DNA of 64,000 nucleotides from JBBQVZ01 sp963695975 (GTDB lineage Bacteria; Actinomycetota; UBA4738; HRBIN12). The notes under the pieces are model-generated. The model searched no databases. It saw nothing but the letters and a program-made list of their open reading frames with translations, and was not told the DNA's origin. How positions within the stretch are numbered: the first letter of the stretch is position 1; every line of letters begins with the position of its first letter. Shown piece after piece: positions 1 to 8,344 of this stretch. Position numbers and translations under genes: made by a program. Location of the stretch: NCBI GenBank assembly GCA_963695975.1, contig CAVOIB010000004.1, positions 62,001 to 126,000 of the forward strand. The letters run 5' to 3'.

Positions 1-1
1 G

Positions 2-2791
2 CGGCTGGGCCGTGAGCTCAGCCTGCCGGTGCCCATGCAGGTCCACGTCGGCATCAACACGGGACAGGTTGCCCTCGGGACCGCCGCCGACCGCGGCATC
101 GTGATCGGCGCCGAGGTGAACATCGGCGCCCGGCTCCAGCAGGCTGCCGGGCCGGGCGAGGTCCTGGTCGGCCCGACGACGCACCAGCTCGTGAAGGATG
201 CGGTCGAGTTCGGGGAGATGCGGTTGATCCGGGCGAAGGGGCTCGAGAGCGAGCTCAAGGCGTGGCCGGTCGTCCGTCTCGCACCCCGCTCGACACGCTC
301 CACGATCCCGTTCGTCGACCGACGACGTGAGCTCGCCCTGCTGACCGACACGTTCGAGCGGATGCAGGAACGCAGGCGCGCCCACGTCGTCACGCTGCTC
401 GGGGAGCCCGGGATCGGGAAGAGCCGCGTGGTCGACGAGTTCCTCGATGGGATGCCCGCTGGCGTGACCGTCCTCACCGGGCAGCCGAGCCCGTTCGAGG
501 AGCAGGTTACGTTCTGGCCGCTCGCGCACATGATCGTGCACGCGATCGACGAGGAGGGCGACGTCCCGGTCGCGGCGCTTCCCGACAGGCTCCGCTCGTC
601 GGCACGAGCCTGGGTGGGTGAGGAGGAAGTCGACCGCGTCGCGCATCAGCTTGGGCTGGCGTTCGGCCTCGGCGAGGAGGGGAGCGACGAGAACCGGTAC
701 CACAGCGTCGAGGTGAGGCGAGGGTTCCTGGCGCTGTTGGAGGGACTCGCGATTGATGGGCCGGTCGTGCTGGTCTTCGAGGACCTCCAGGCCGCGGAGC
801 CGCTCCTGCTGGATCTGATCGAGGGGCTGCTTCGTGATGGACGACGCCTGCCGTTGCTGGTCGTTTGCGTCGCTCGCTGGGAGTTCCTGGCCGATCGGCC
901 CGGGTGGGCGGGCGGGCTCGCGGACGCCATCACGCTCTGGGTGGAACCGCTGGGGAACGAGGACGCGGTACAGCTCGCGGTCGAGGCGGGAGACCTGGGG
1001 CACGAGGATGCCGTGCGCGTCGCCGAGCACGCCGGCGGGAACCCGCTCTTCATCGTGGAGATCACTGGGTTGTTGCTGCGCGAGGAGACGTCGTTGCCGC
1101 CGACGGGGTCGGCGCCCACCGTGGGGTTGCTCCCGCCAACCGTCCAGGCGGTGATCGCGGCCCGGATGGACTCGCTCTCGCCGTCCGCACGGGACCTCAT
1201 CAGGAAGGCGTCGGTCTTCGCGCGCGGCGTGTTCTCCCTCTCCGAGCTCGCGCTCGTCGCCGATCCCCGCCGGGAGATCCTCGCCGAGCTCGAGGACGCC
1301 GAGTTCCTCGTGCGGGACGAGGGACGCGACGCGTGGCGGTTCCGAAGCGACGTGCTCCGGGATGTCGCGTACGAGAGCCTGGCCAAACGCGAACGACAGC
1401 GACTGCACCTGCGGCTCGCGAACCGCCTCGCCGAACCCGACACCGCCGAACGCTACCCACGTGCGATCGCCTACCACTTGGAGCAGGCGGCGGTGGCGGC
1501 GCTCGACCTGAACCCACGGGATCGGGCGCTCGCGGACCGCGCGGTGGAGGCGCTCGCGCACGCGGGCGATATCGCGCGCCGCAGGATCGAGTCGCGTTCT
1601 GCGTCGGAGCTATTCACCCATGCGCTCGCGCTCGCGGGCCCCGAGGAGGAGTGGGGGGTCCGCGAAGCTTCGATCCTTTCGCGGCTGGGCGAGGCCCTGT
1701 ACTGGCTGGGTGAGTTCGACCAGGCGGAGCGCACGTTGCAGCGTGCGCTCGATGTCGGCGGGGATGCGAACGACACGGTCTGCGCGCACGCGTCTCGATT
1801 CCTCGCCGACCTCGTTACCAGGGGCGATCGCGCGCGTGCGGCCACCCTATTCGACCAGGCGCTCGCGGCCTCCCGTCGGCTGCAGAGTCCTTCGGTGCTT
1901 GCGCGGACCCTCCTGATGGCCGGATGGGTGCCGTTCCACGAAGACGATCTGCGCGGCGCTGGGGCGATGTTTCGGGAGGCTCTCGAGGCCGCCCGAGCCG
2001 ACCCGCAGCGACCCGACCGGTGGGCGGAGGTGCGTGCGCTCGTGAGTCTGGCTTCCGTGGTCGCGGAGGACGGAGACGAGGTCGAAGCCCTCGCGCTCGC
2101 TGAGGAGGGGCTCGCGCTCGGGATCGCGTTCGGCCTCGAGTTCCCTACCGCGACGGCGAAGGAGAAGGTAGCGCTCTCGCTCCGACATATGCTCCGGCTG
2201 GAAGAGGCGTTAGAGCATGCCGATGGCGCCATCGCGACCTATCGCGACCTGGATGCGCGGTGGGAGCTCGCGAGCACGCTCGGCGACCGAGCGGTGATCC
2301 ATCGGCTCGCCGGCCGCCTGGAGGAGGCAGAGCGTGACCTCCGTGACGCGTTCGCTTTGTGTCGTGACCTCAACGAGCGCGAACTCGTGACGTGGACGAC
2401 CTCGGAGCTGATGAAGCTTCAGGCCCTCCGGGGCGACCTCGCCGCAGCTCGGCAGATCGCCGATGACCCTGCGTCCCGGCTGAGCGAACTCGAGCCGGCG
2501 TCGTACACACCCCTGCTGGTCGCCGAGACGGTTCTCGCGCTCGTGGCCGGCGACGCTGATGCCGCCCAAGAACGCGCGCTGGCGACGATCGCGGTCGAGT
2601 CGGGGACGCGTCGGGGCTGGAACGTCCACGCTGCCCAGGTGTGGTTCGCCGCGCGGTTGTTCGGCGCCGAGGTGGTCGGCGGCGATGAGATCGCCGAGAG
2701 CGCCCGCGCGCAACTGGAGGCACATCATTGGCGTCAGGCCTTGATCGAGCCTCAACTCGTGATCGATCTCCTCCAGATCCCGACCGGCTGA
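2..2791 (+). CDS. Class III cyclase domain / AAA ATPase / TPR regulator (5' partial)
   Basis: The reading frame is open to the left edge, so the true start lies outside the window; the GTG at 29 is only the first possible start inside it. The first ~85 residues are the end of a class III adenylate/guanylate cyclase homology domain (VHVGINTGQV, then GAEVNIGARLQ). An ORC/AAA-type ATPase follows, with Walker A GEPGIGKS near residue 130 and a Walker B-like VLVFEDLQ near 245. The last ~400 residues are alanine/leucine/arginine-rich helical repeats that read as TPRs. This cyclase-ATPase-TPR order is common in large actinobacterial and chloroflexal regulators. Whether the cyclase half is catalytic cannot be judged, because its metal-binding part is outside the window. 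No LuxR-type DNA-binding domain is seen at the C-terminus. Confidence 0.85.
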   Translation, partial: RLGRELSLPVPMQVHVGINTGQVALGTAADRGIVIGAEVNIGARLQQAAGPGEVLVGPTTHQLVKDAVEFGEMRLIRAKGLESELKAWPVVRLAPRSTRSTIPFVDRRRELALLTDTFERMQERRRAHVVTLLGEPGIGKSRVVDEFLDGMPAGVTVLTGQPSPFEEQVTFWPLAHMIVHAIDEEGDVPVAALPDRLRSSARAWVGEEEVDRVAHQLGLAFGLGEEGSDENRYHSVEVRRGFLALLEGLAIDGPVVLVFEDLQAAEPLLLDLIEGLLRDGRRLPLLVVCVARWEFLADRPGWAGGLADAITLWVEPLGNEDAVQLAVEAGDLGHEDAVRVAEHAGGNPLFIVEITGLLLREETSLPPTGSAPTVGLLPPTVQAVIAARMDSLSPSARDLIRKASVFARGVFSLSELALVADPRREILAELEDAEFLVRDEGRDAWRFRSDVLRDVAYESLAKRERQRLHLRLANRLAEPDTAERYPRAIAYHLEQAAVAALDLNPRDRALADRAVEALAHAGDIARRRIESRSASELFTHALALAGPEEEWGVREASILSRLGEALYWLGEFDQAERTLQRALDVGGDANDTVCAHASRFLADLVTRGDRARAATLFDQALAASRRLQSPSVLARTLLMAGWVPFHEDDLRGAGAMFREALEAARADPQRPDRWAEVRALVSLASVVAEDGDEVEALALAEEGLALGIAFGLEFPTATAKEKVALSLRHMLRLEEALEHADGAIATYRDLDARWELASTLGDRAVIHRLAGRLEEAERDLRDAFALCRDLNERELVTWTTSELMKLQALRGDLAAARQIADDPASRLSELEPASYTPLLVAETVLALVAGDADAAQERALATIAVESGTRRGWNVHAAQVWFAARLFGAEVVGGDEIAESARAQLEAHHWRQALIEPQLVIDLLQIPTG

Positions 2792-2819
2792 GCAAGCTCC
2801 CTCAGCTCATCGACGATCA

Positions 2820-2864
2820 TCGATGGATCGTGGTACGTTTATCCATCGAGAAGCATCGATGGAT
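2820..2864. promoter_or_regulatory. Probable ArsR operator
   Basis: A perfect 9-bp inverted repeat, ATCCATCGA (2841-2849) and TCGATGGAT (2856-2864), is separated by 6 bp. A third identical half-site, TCGATGGAT, lies at 2820-2828. The cluster is just upstream of the arsR start at 2878, where an autoregulatory ArsR/SmtB repressor would bind. Dyads with a short spacer are usual for this family; the assignment to this ArsR is inferred from position. Confidence 0.7.
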
Positions 2865-2877
2865 GAAGGTGGGTCAG

Positions 2878-3243
2878 ATGGTATCGAGCCGAACGCTGGA
2901 GGTTCGTCAGACGGCCGCAGCCTGCTGCGTGCCGATCGCGACCACGGGCATGACGCGTGAGGACGCCGAGGCGACCGCCGCGCTGTTCAAGGCCCTGGCG
3001 GATCCGAACCGGGTGCGGGTGATGAACCTGCTGACGGTGGGCGGCGAGCCCGTCTGCGTCTGCGACCTGGTGGAGTTCCTCGGCCTGAGCCAACCGACGG
3101 TGAGCTTCCACATGAAGAAGCTGGTCGACGCCGGCCTCCTTCATCGCGAACAGCGAGGGGTGTGGGCGTCCTACTCCCTGCGCCCCCACGCGGTGAAACG
3201 GATGGGCCGGCTGTTCTCGTTCGAAGGAGGCGACGATGAGTGA
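2878..3243 (+). CDS. arsR: ArsR-family arsenic-responsive repressor
   Basis: A winged-helix ArsR/SmtB repressor of 121 aa. The ELCVCDL-like metal site appears as EPVCVCDLVEFLGL, with the Cys-x-Cys pair typical of As(III)-sensing ArsR proteins, followed by the recognition helix SQPTVSFHMKKL. An extra N-terminal Cys-Cys pair (AACCVP) could add a thiolate ligand. I chose ATG 2878 because AAGGTGG lies 5-10 nt upstream; longer in-frame starts would run through the operator and into the previous gene. The stop overlaps the arsM start by 8 nt, so the two are translationally coupled. The likely role is As(III)-relieved repression of itself and arsM. Function is inferred from family motifs and the neighbour. 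Confidence 0.9.
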   Translation: MVSSRTLEVRQTAAACCVPIATTGMTREDAEATAALFKALADPNRVRVMNLLTVGGEPVCVCDLVEFLGLSQPTVSFHMKKLVDAGLLHREQRGVWASYSLRPHAVKRMGRLFSFEGGDDE

Positions 3244-3979
3244 GCTCCGGGAAGAGGTGCGAGATCGGTACGCGGCCGCCGCTCGAGCGGTCGAAGAGGG
3301 GATGGCCGCCGACGACTGGGACGCCGATCGGTCGTGCTGCGCCCCCGAGGACGGCCTGGGCGTGCAGCTCTACGACGTCACCGAGCGCAGCGAGCTGCCG
3401 GACGAGGCCGTGCTCGCCAGCCTCGGTTGCGGGAACCCCACGGCCGTGGCCGATCTGCACGAGGGCGACGTCGTGCTCGATCTCGGCTCCGGCGGCGGCA
3501 TCGACGTGCTCCTGTCGGCAAAACGGGTCGGTCCCACGGGCAAGGCCTACGGCCTGGACATGACCGACGAGATGCTCGAACTCGCACGTGAGAACGCGCG
3601 GAAGGCCGAAGCGACGAACGTCGAGTTCCTGAAGGGCTACATCGAAGATGTGCCGCTGCCGGATGAGAGCGTCGACGTGATCATCTCGAACTGCGTGATC
3701 AACCTCTCGACCGACAAGCCGAAGGTGATCGGTGAGATGTTCCGCGTCCTGCGCTCCGGTGGTCGACTCGGCATCAGCGACGTGGTCGCCGACGACGCGC
3801 TCGCGCCGGCCGAGCGCGCGGCGCGGGGCAGCTTCGTGGGATGCATCGCAGGTGCGCTGTCGTTCGGGGAGTACCGGGAGGAGCTCGAGCGCGCGGGGTT
3901 CGTTGAGGTTCGGATCGACGCGACGCACGAGCTGGTGGACCAGATGCACGGAGCGATCGTCCACGCTCGGAAGCCCTGA
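3236..3979 (+). CDS. arsM: Arsenite S-adenosylmethionine methyltransferase
   Basis: A 247-aa class I SAM-dependent methyltransferase that methylates As(III), giving methylated and volatile arsenicals. The SAM-binding motif I is DLGSGGGIDVLLSA (residues 82-95). The conserved ArsM cysteines are in place: Cys65 in LGCGNP, Cys153 in SNCVINL and Cys203 in GCIAGA, plus a Cys34-Cys35 pair near the N-terminus that may help capture arsenic. Start ATG 3236 has AAGGAGG six nt upstream and overlaps arsR, so the two genes form one operon under the 2820-2864 operator. No ars pump or reductase gene is present nearby, so methylation appears to be the local resistance route. Confidence 0.92.
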   Translation: MSELREEVRDRYAAAARAVEEGMAADDWDADRSCCAPEDGLGVQLYDVTERSELPDEAVLASLGCGNPTAVADLHEGDVVLDLGSGGGIDVLLSAKRVGPTGKAYGLDMTDEMLELARENARKAEATNVEFLKGYIEDVPLPDESVDVIISNCVINLSTDKPKVIGEMFRVLRSGGRLGISDVVADDALAPAERAARGSFVGCIAGALSFGEYREELERAGFVEVRIDATHELVDQMHGAIVHARKP

Positions 3980-4103
3980 TCTCGCGCAGCGCCCGAACAC
4001 GGCCACCGTCAGGGGTGATTGCATCACGACCGTGCGCCGGTCAGGCTGCTCCGAGCCGCCGGTTGTCGTCTTCCCCTGACTTCCGGTAGGCATAAGGGAA
4101 CGG

Positions 4104-5306
4104 ATGACCGACCGGCAGAGGCGCTTCCCCACCTCGCTCCGCTTCGTGGCCGTCACCCTCGCGCTCGTCGCGACGGCGAGCCTCGCGACCTCCGCTGTCG
4201 CGGATCCACCCAGCGCTCAGCAGGTCCAGGCCGCGAACGACCGTGTCTCGCAGCTCGCCCGCGAGGTGCACTCGGCCCAGCGACAGCTCGACGCGATCAG
4301 CGTTCGCGCCAACCAGGTCGCCGCCGAGTACGACCGCGAACTCGGGAGGCTGGAGAAGCTGAACGCCGCTCTCCTCGAAACCCAGACCTCGTTGGCGCAG
4401 GCCCGCGCCACGTACGAGGCAACCGTGACGCAGCTGAACGAGCGAGCGAAGGCCGCGTTCATCCAGGGGCCCGGCTCGAACTTCGAATTCCTGCTCGGTG
4501 CCACGTCCATGCTGGATCTGTCCGATCGGCTCGAGTACATGGATGTGATCGCGACGAGCGATGTCGATCTGGCGACGCAGGTCCAGAACACCAAGAACGT
4601 GTTGTCCACGAAGGAGAAGAACCTCGCCAGGCTGCAGGCCGCGCAGCGCGCCGTCGTCTCGAAGGTGCGCGCGAAGCAGCAGGAGGTCCAGGACCTGTTG
4701 CACCAGGCGGAATCCACGTTCGCCGCGATCCAGGCGAAGAAGGCCGAGGCGGATCGCCTGGCGAGGCAGCTCTCCGCGAAGCGTCAGGCCTGGCTCCGGT
4801 CGCAGTTCACCTACGGGGGCGGAACCCACACCGCGATCGCGATGCCGTCGGGCTGGGCCGGCACGCTGCAGGTCTGCCCGGTGGGACAGCCACGCGCCTA
4901 CGGGGACGGGTTCGGCGCACCTCGATATGCCGGCGGCTACCACCTGCATGCCGGAGTCGACATCCTCGCGCCGATGGGAACGCCGATCTATGCGACCTTC
5001 GATGGGTACGCCACGCAGAATGCGAACGGCCTCGGGGGGCTCGCCGTGGAGGTGCACGGGGCGCCCGGCTACACCTACAACGCCCACCTCTCGGCGTATT
5101 CCGACCACTCGAACGGCCAGGTCCAAGCCGGCGATATCATCGGCTACGTGGGGGATTCCGGCGACGCGCAGGGAGGCCCTCCGCACGACCACTTCGAGTT
5201 CCACCCCAGCTCGTTCCCCTCGAGCTGGCCCGCGAGCTACTACGGGTACACGGTGATCGGAAGCGCGCTCAACCCGTACCCGCTGTTGGTCGACGCCTGC
5301 CACTAG
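4104..5306 (+). CDS. Secreted M23 peptidase with coiled-coil N-terminus
   Basis: A 400-aa exported peptidoglycan hydrolase or hydrolase activator of the EnvC/PcsB-like layout. Residues 1-33 form a signal peptide (twin arginines, long Ala/Leu/Val core, Ala-Asp cleavage region). Residues ~35-235 are heptad-rich coiled coil (Gln, Ala, Glu, Lys). The C-terminal ~130 residues are an M23 (LytM) domain with zinc motif HAGVD and the second motif HDHFEFHP, where the family usually has HLHFE. Both histidines of the HxH pair remain, so an active metallopeptidase is plausible. A TAGGCA box and AAGGG lie just upstream of the ATG. The gene converges on the minus-strand copper/envelope operon and ends inside a shared palindrome. 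Confidence 0.85.
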   Translation: MTDRQRRFPTSLRFVAVTLALVATASLATSAVADPPSAQQVQAANDRVSQLAREVHSAQRQLDAISVRANQVAAEYDRELGRLEKLNAALLETQTSLAQARATYEATVTQLNERAKAAFIQGPGSNFEFLLGATSMLDLSDRLEYMDVIATSDVDLATQVQNTKNVLSTKEKNLARLQAAQRAVVSKVRAKQQEVQDLLHQAESTFAAIQAKKAEADRLARQLSAKRQAWLRSQFTYGGGTHTAIAMPSGWAGTLQVCPVGQPRAYGDGFGAPRYAGGYHLHAGVDILAPMGTPIYATFDGYATQNANGLGGLAVEVHGAPGYTYNAHLSAYSDHSNGQVQAGDIIGYVGDSGDAQGGPPHDHFEFHPSSFPSSWPASYYGYTVIGSALNPYPLLVDACH

Positions 5307-5323
5307 TCTGATACAGACTAGTG
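5301..5323. terminator. Bidirectional palindrome at convergent gene ends
   Basis: A perfect 10-bp inverted repeat, CACTAGTCTG (5301-5310) and CAGACTAGTG (5314-5323), with a 3-nt loop. It contains the TAG stop codons of both converging genes. There is no T-tract, so it may act as an intrinsic-like or Rho-assisted terminator. A near copy lies at 51685-51701, also between convergent genes. Confidence 0.55.
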
Positions 5324-6070
5324 ACGCCCTCGCACGAGCAGGCCGATCCCCACGAGGCCCACGCACACCGCGACGACGATGAGCGCGATCGAGGTCGTGT
5401 TCGTCCCACCCGAGCCAGACGGTGAGGGCGAGATCGGGCTGGCGCTCTGCTTCCCGGCCACCACCACGTAGCCGAGCTCGGGCATCGGACCCTCGGCCTG
5501 CTGCTGGGCCAACGAGTCCGAACCCTCCTGCTTGTCCCACGTCGTGCCCTCGGTCGACACGTAGAGCTGATGCGTCGACGCGTGGAGGTTCGTGGTGACC
5601 GGGTAGAGCAGCACCACGTCGAGCGGGGTCGCGAGCGCCGCCGCGTCCCCCGACGGCTCGTACACCGCGCCGAGCCGATATGCGTTGCCGAACACCGCGA
5701 GGCCCTCCCCGGGCGCCGAGAGTGTCGCCGGGTCGATGGGGTCGACCGAGAGCTTGACCTCGATCTGCCCGGCCTTCAGGTCGAACGACCCCGCCGGCAC
5801 GATGACGGTCACCTGGTTGTCCGAGGTCACGAAGACCTCCGGACGCGATCCGTTCGCGTCGAGCGGCACGTGGAACAGGCCCGATGACGGAGGCTGATTC
5901 GTCGCCGCCAGATCCGTCGGCGGGCTGACCCATCGGTACGGTTGCGGCGGCCCGATGCCGTCGAGCAGCGGGCCCCGCGCGAGCGGAGAGAGCCGGCCTG
6001 AGAGCCCGGCGAGCGCAACGTACGCCGCCAGCGCGGCCAGGCCCCAGCCGGCGACGCGACGTCGGTTCAC
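5318..6070 (-). CDS. Membrane-anchored extracytoplasmic protein, unknown function
   Basis: A 250-aa protein I do not recognise. It has an N-terminal signal anchor (WGLAALAAYVALAGL), a ~180-residue extracytoplasmic beta-rich region containing VTVIVPAGSFDLKAGQIEV and a Ser/Gly-rich stretch, and a C-terminal transmembrane helix (residues ~225-245) followed by VRGRH. The PAGSF segment is reminiscent of all-beta ZU5-like or GAIN-adjacent folds, but I would not assign one. Start GTG 6070 overlaps the stop of the binding-protein gene by 4 nt (GTGA), which implies coupling. It is the last gene of the operon that begins near 12146. The topology suggests a surface or periplasmic adaptor working with the upstream binding protein. 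Confidence 0.6.
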   Translation of the reverse strand: MNRRRVAGWGLAALAAYVALAGLSGRLSPLARGPLLDGIGPPQPYRWVSPPTDLAATNQPPSSGLFHVPLDANGSRPEVFVTSDNQVTVIVPAGSFDLKAGQIEVKLSVDPIDPATLSAPGEGLAVFGNAYRLGAVYEPSGDAAALATPLDVVLLYPVTTNLHASTHQLYVSTEGTTWDKQEGSDSLAQQQAEGPMPELGYVVVAGKQSASPISPSPSGSGGTNTTSIALIVVAVCVGLVGIGLLVRGRH

Positions 6071-7323
6071 CACGCGTCCGACGTGCTCGGATCGATCGGC
6101 GTGGTGGCGAACGCCGGCGGCCAGATCACGGCCGCCTGCCCGGGCGCCACCCACTCCCAGATCACGCTCGCGGCAGCCAGGTTGTCGCCCGCGTTCGCGG
6201 TTCCCGGCGCGCCGAACCGCAGACCGCTGCCGTTCGGGAGGCTCCCCCGAGGAAGCTCGGCGGCGCGGGCAGCCGCGGCGACGTCGGCAGGCGCGAGCGA
6301 GGCGGCCTTCGGCAGCACGTCCGTGAAGAGGGCCCACGCCGCGGAGAACCCGGCGAGCGCGGCCGGGCTCATGTCCTGGTCCCACTTCGCGTAGTACGCC
6401 GAGTTCGCGCGCTCGAGCAGAGCCCTGGCGTTCGCGCGCAGTCCGGACGGGTTGATCGTCGACGCCGACGGCTTGTCGGACGCGTACACGCCCACGGCGT
6501 CCTCCCCCAGCCGCTCGCCGAACGCGGGCATGCAGTAGCTCGACGACGTCCCGATGTTCGCGACGAGCTTCACGTGCTGAGCAACGAGTTGGCGCCTGAG
6601 CGCGATCGCATCCTCGAGGTAGGCGGACACGAACAGCACATCGGGCTTTGCCGCCGCGATCCGGTGGACGAGCCTCGCCATGTCGACGGTGCGAAAGTCG
6701 TAGCCGAACGAACCGACCTCGTTCAGCCCGCGCGCCCGGAGCTCGGCTTCGGCGCCGGCGGCGACCGATCGACCGTAGGCGTCGTCGACGTAGGAGACGG
6801 CGTATCGGAGCGTCGCGGGGTCGCGATGCTTCTCGGGCGCGACCTGATCGGCGACGAACGCGATCGCCGCCCGGCCCAATACCTCGCCGGTCGGCGGAAC
6901 CCGGAACGTCAGCCCACCCCGGTCGGACGCCGGCGGCAGCATGCCGACCGCGCCCGTCTCCCAGAACATCATGCCCTCGGATGCGGCCGCCGCCGATGCT
7001 GGCCCGGAGATCGTGCTCCCGTAGCTGCCGAGGACCAGGTCGATGCCGGCGGCACGCAGCTCGTCGACGGCCGCCGCCGCCGCGTCGGAGCCCGGCGTGT
7101 CGACCGAGCGGATGTCGATGGGGCGGCCCGCGACCCCGCCGTCCCGGTTCGCCAGGTCCGCCGCCAGGAGGACCCCTCGGTGCTCGTCGATCCCGCCCGG
7201 TCCCTGCGATCCGGAGAGCGGATAGACGGCTCCGATCGTGATCGGGTTCGGCGAACGATCGCCCGTGCATCCTGCGGCGATCATCGTGAGTCCCAGCAGT
7301 CCCACCGTGAACTTCTTGATCAT
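6067..7323 (-). CDS. Branched-chain amino acid type ABC substrate-binding lipoprotein
   Basis: A 418-aa type I periplasmic binding protein (LivJ/Leu-Ile-Val-binding family). An N-terminal lipoprotein signal ends in the lipobox IAAGC (Cys19), and the mature domain starts ITIGAVYPLSGSQG, the standard opening of this fold. The two-lobe architecture is visible, with a hinge region near YAVSYVDDAYGRS. No permease or ATPase gene lies next to it, so it may be an orphan sensor or binding subunit rather than part of a local importer. Start ATG 7323 overlaps the CPBP protease stop (ATGA). The ligand is unknown; family members bind amino acids, amides, urea and aromatic compounds. Confidence 0.8.
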   Translation of the reverse strand: MIKKFTVGLLGLTMIAAGCTGDRSPNPITIGAVYPLSGSQGPGGIDEHRGVLLAADLANRDGGVAGRPIDIRSVDTPGSDAAAAAVDELRAAGIDLVLGSYGSTISGPASAAAASEGMMFWETGAVGMLPPASDRGGLTFRVPPTGEVLGRAAIAFVADQVAPEKHRDPATLRYAVSYVDDAYGRSVAAGAEAELRARGLNEVGSFGYDFRTVDMARLVHRIAAAKPDVLFVSAYLEDAIALRRQLVAQHVKLVANIGTSSSYCMPAFGERLGEDAVGVYASDKPSASTINPSGLRANARALLERANSAYYAKWDQDMSPAALAGFSAAWALFTDVLPKAASLAPADVAAAARAAELPRGSLPNGSGLRFGAPGTANAGDNLAAASVIWEWVAPGQAAVIWPPAFATTPIDPSTSDAW

Positions 7324-7892
7324 CGCAACACCACCGCGAGCAGGTTGGCCGCGGCGTGTGTCGCCGCGGGAACGGTCCAGGTGCCGGCCGCCCATCGCTG
7401 CCACGAGAGCAGGAGCCCGGCCCCCAGGTCGACGGGAAGCGCTGCGAGGCCGTAGAGCGGAACGTGGATCGATGCGAAGAGCAACGCGGAGCCGGCGATC
7501 GCGACCACCGGGCCGTACCGCATGAGCCACCCGTAGGCCGCCCGGCGGAAGAGCGCCTCTTCGGCCACGGCGGCCAGGAGCGACAACGCGAGCGTCGACG
7601 CGCCCAGCGGCGCTGCGGCCGGCCGGCCGGCGGCGACTGCGGCGAACCCGATGCTCGCGAGACCCAGCCCGAGCACGGCGCGTGGGTTCATCCGCGCGCG
7701 ATCGCCGGGGACGGGCACCAGAAGGCCGACGGCCAGGATCGCGCCGTAGATCATGACCAGCAGCGCGATGCGGATGTCGGCGGGCGTTCGGAGGATCCAC
7801 ACGCGGAGCAGTAACGCGCCCGCGCCGGCGAGCACCGAGACGACGAGCGGGAGCCGAGACGGTTCGACGGCGCGCGTTCCGAGACGGGTCAC
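7320..7892 (-). CDS. CPBP-family intramembrane metalloprotease
   Basis: A 190-aa polytopic membrane protein with the CPBP (CAAX protease and bacteriocin-processing, Rce1-like) motifs: EEALFRRAAYG (motif 1, the Glu-Glu-x3-Arg pattern), FASIHVPLYG (motif 2, Phe-x3-His) and a third histidine in THAAANLL. About six hydrophobic segments are visible. Bacterial members cleave membrane or small peptide substrates and some give bacteriocin immunity; the substrate here is unknown. The start was chosen as GTG 7892 because it overlaps the preceding stop by GTGA and gives a compact family-length protein. It sits in the middle of the CopCD/DUF4399 operon, so a maturation role for an operon product is possible but unproven. 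Confidence 0.78.
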   Translation of the reverse strand: MTRLGTRAVEPSRLPLVVSVLAGAGALLLRVWILRTPADIRIALLVMIYGAILAVGLLVPVPGDRARMNPRAVLGLGLASIGFAAVAAGRPAAAPLGASTLALSLLAAVAEEALFRRAAYGWLMRYGPVVAIAGSALLFASIHVPLYGLAALPVDLGAGLLLSWQRWAAGTWTVPAATHAAANLLAVVLR

Positions 7893-8332
7893 GACTTCAC
7901 CTCGAAGGCCACCGCGGCGATCACGCGGGGATCGAACGGCGCATGATCGGAGGCGACGAACTCGACCTTGAGGAGATGCTGCCCAGGGGTGAGGTCCGCG
8001 ATGAGCTGCGTCGTGTCGCCCGTCATCGTGATCAGCTGGTCGTCGAGGATCACGTGCAGGTGACCCTCGTCGGGAACGATGTCCGTGGTGGAAGCAGGGA
8101 CGATCTTCGCGTCCTTCAAGGAGACCTTGAGCTCCACGGTCGTCCCGTGGATCACCTCGCCGTTCGTCGGGGAGACGATCTCGAGCTTGGCCGTGCTGGC
8201 CGGGCGCGACGGGGCGGTCGTGGGCGATGCCGAGGTCGTCGCGGGCCCGCCGTCGCTTCCCCCTCCGCAAGAGACCGCGAGCACCAAGACGAGGCCAACG
8301 AGGGTCCCTCGCGTCCGGTTCGGTCGCCCCAT
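7889..8332 (-). CDS. DUF4399-like lipoprotein
   Basis: A 147-aa lipoprotein. The signal peptide ends at a lipobox (LAVSC) followed by a Gly/Ser/Thr/Pro linker. The domain reads as an all-beta module with GHLHVILDDQL near residue 90 and a terminal VASDHAPFDPRV block. The same blocks appear in the protein encoded at 10303-10866 (GHIHLSLDGRLV and VAADHGPFDPRV), so the operon holds two paralogous domains, one lipid-anchored and one on a membrane helix. The conserved histidines (HLH, DH) could bind a metal, which fits the CopCD neighbour, but that is inference. The ATG at 8332 lies 12 nt downstream of the copCD stop. Confidence 0.7.
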   Translation of the reverse strand: MGRPNRTRGTLVGLVLVLAVSCGGGSDGGPATTSASPTTAPSRPASTAKLEIVSPTNGEVIHGTTVELKVSLKDAKIVPASTTDIVPDEGHLHVILDDQLITMTGDTTQLIADLTPGQHLLKVEFVASDHAPFDPRVIAAVAFEVKS

Positions 8333-8344
8333 GTCGGGTTCTCC

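Noticed and set aside
646..2795. Long antisense open frames opposite the cyclase-ATPase-TPR gene
   Set aside because: Arg/Ser-rich shadow frames caused by high GC; no domain, start signal or neighbour support.
4041..5933. A 630-codon minus-strand frame opposite the M23 peptidase
   Set aside because: The complementary strand encodes a clear signal peptide and M23 motifs; the antisense frame has no recognisable content and crosses the bidirectional palindrome.
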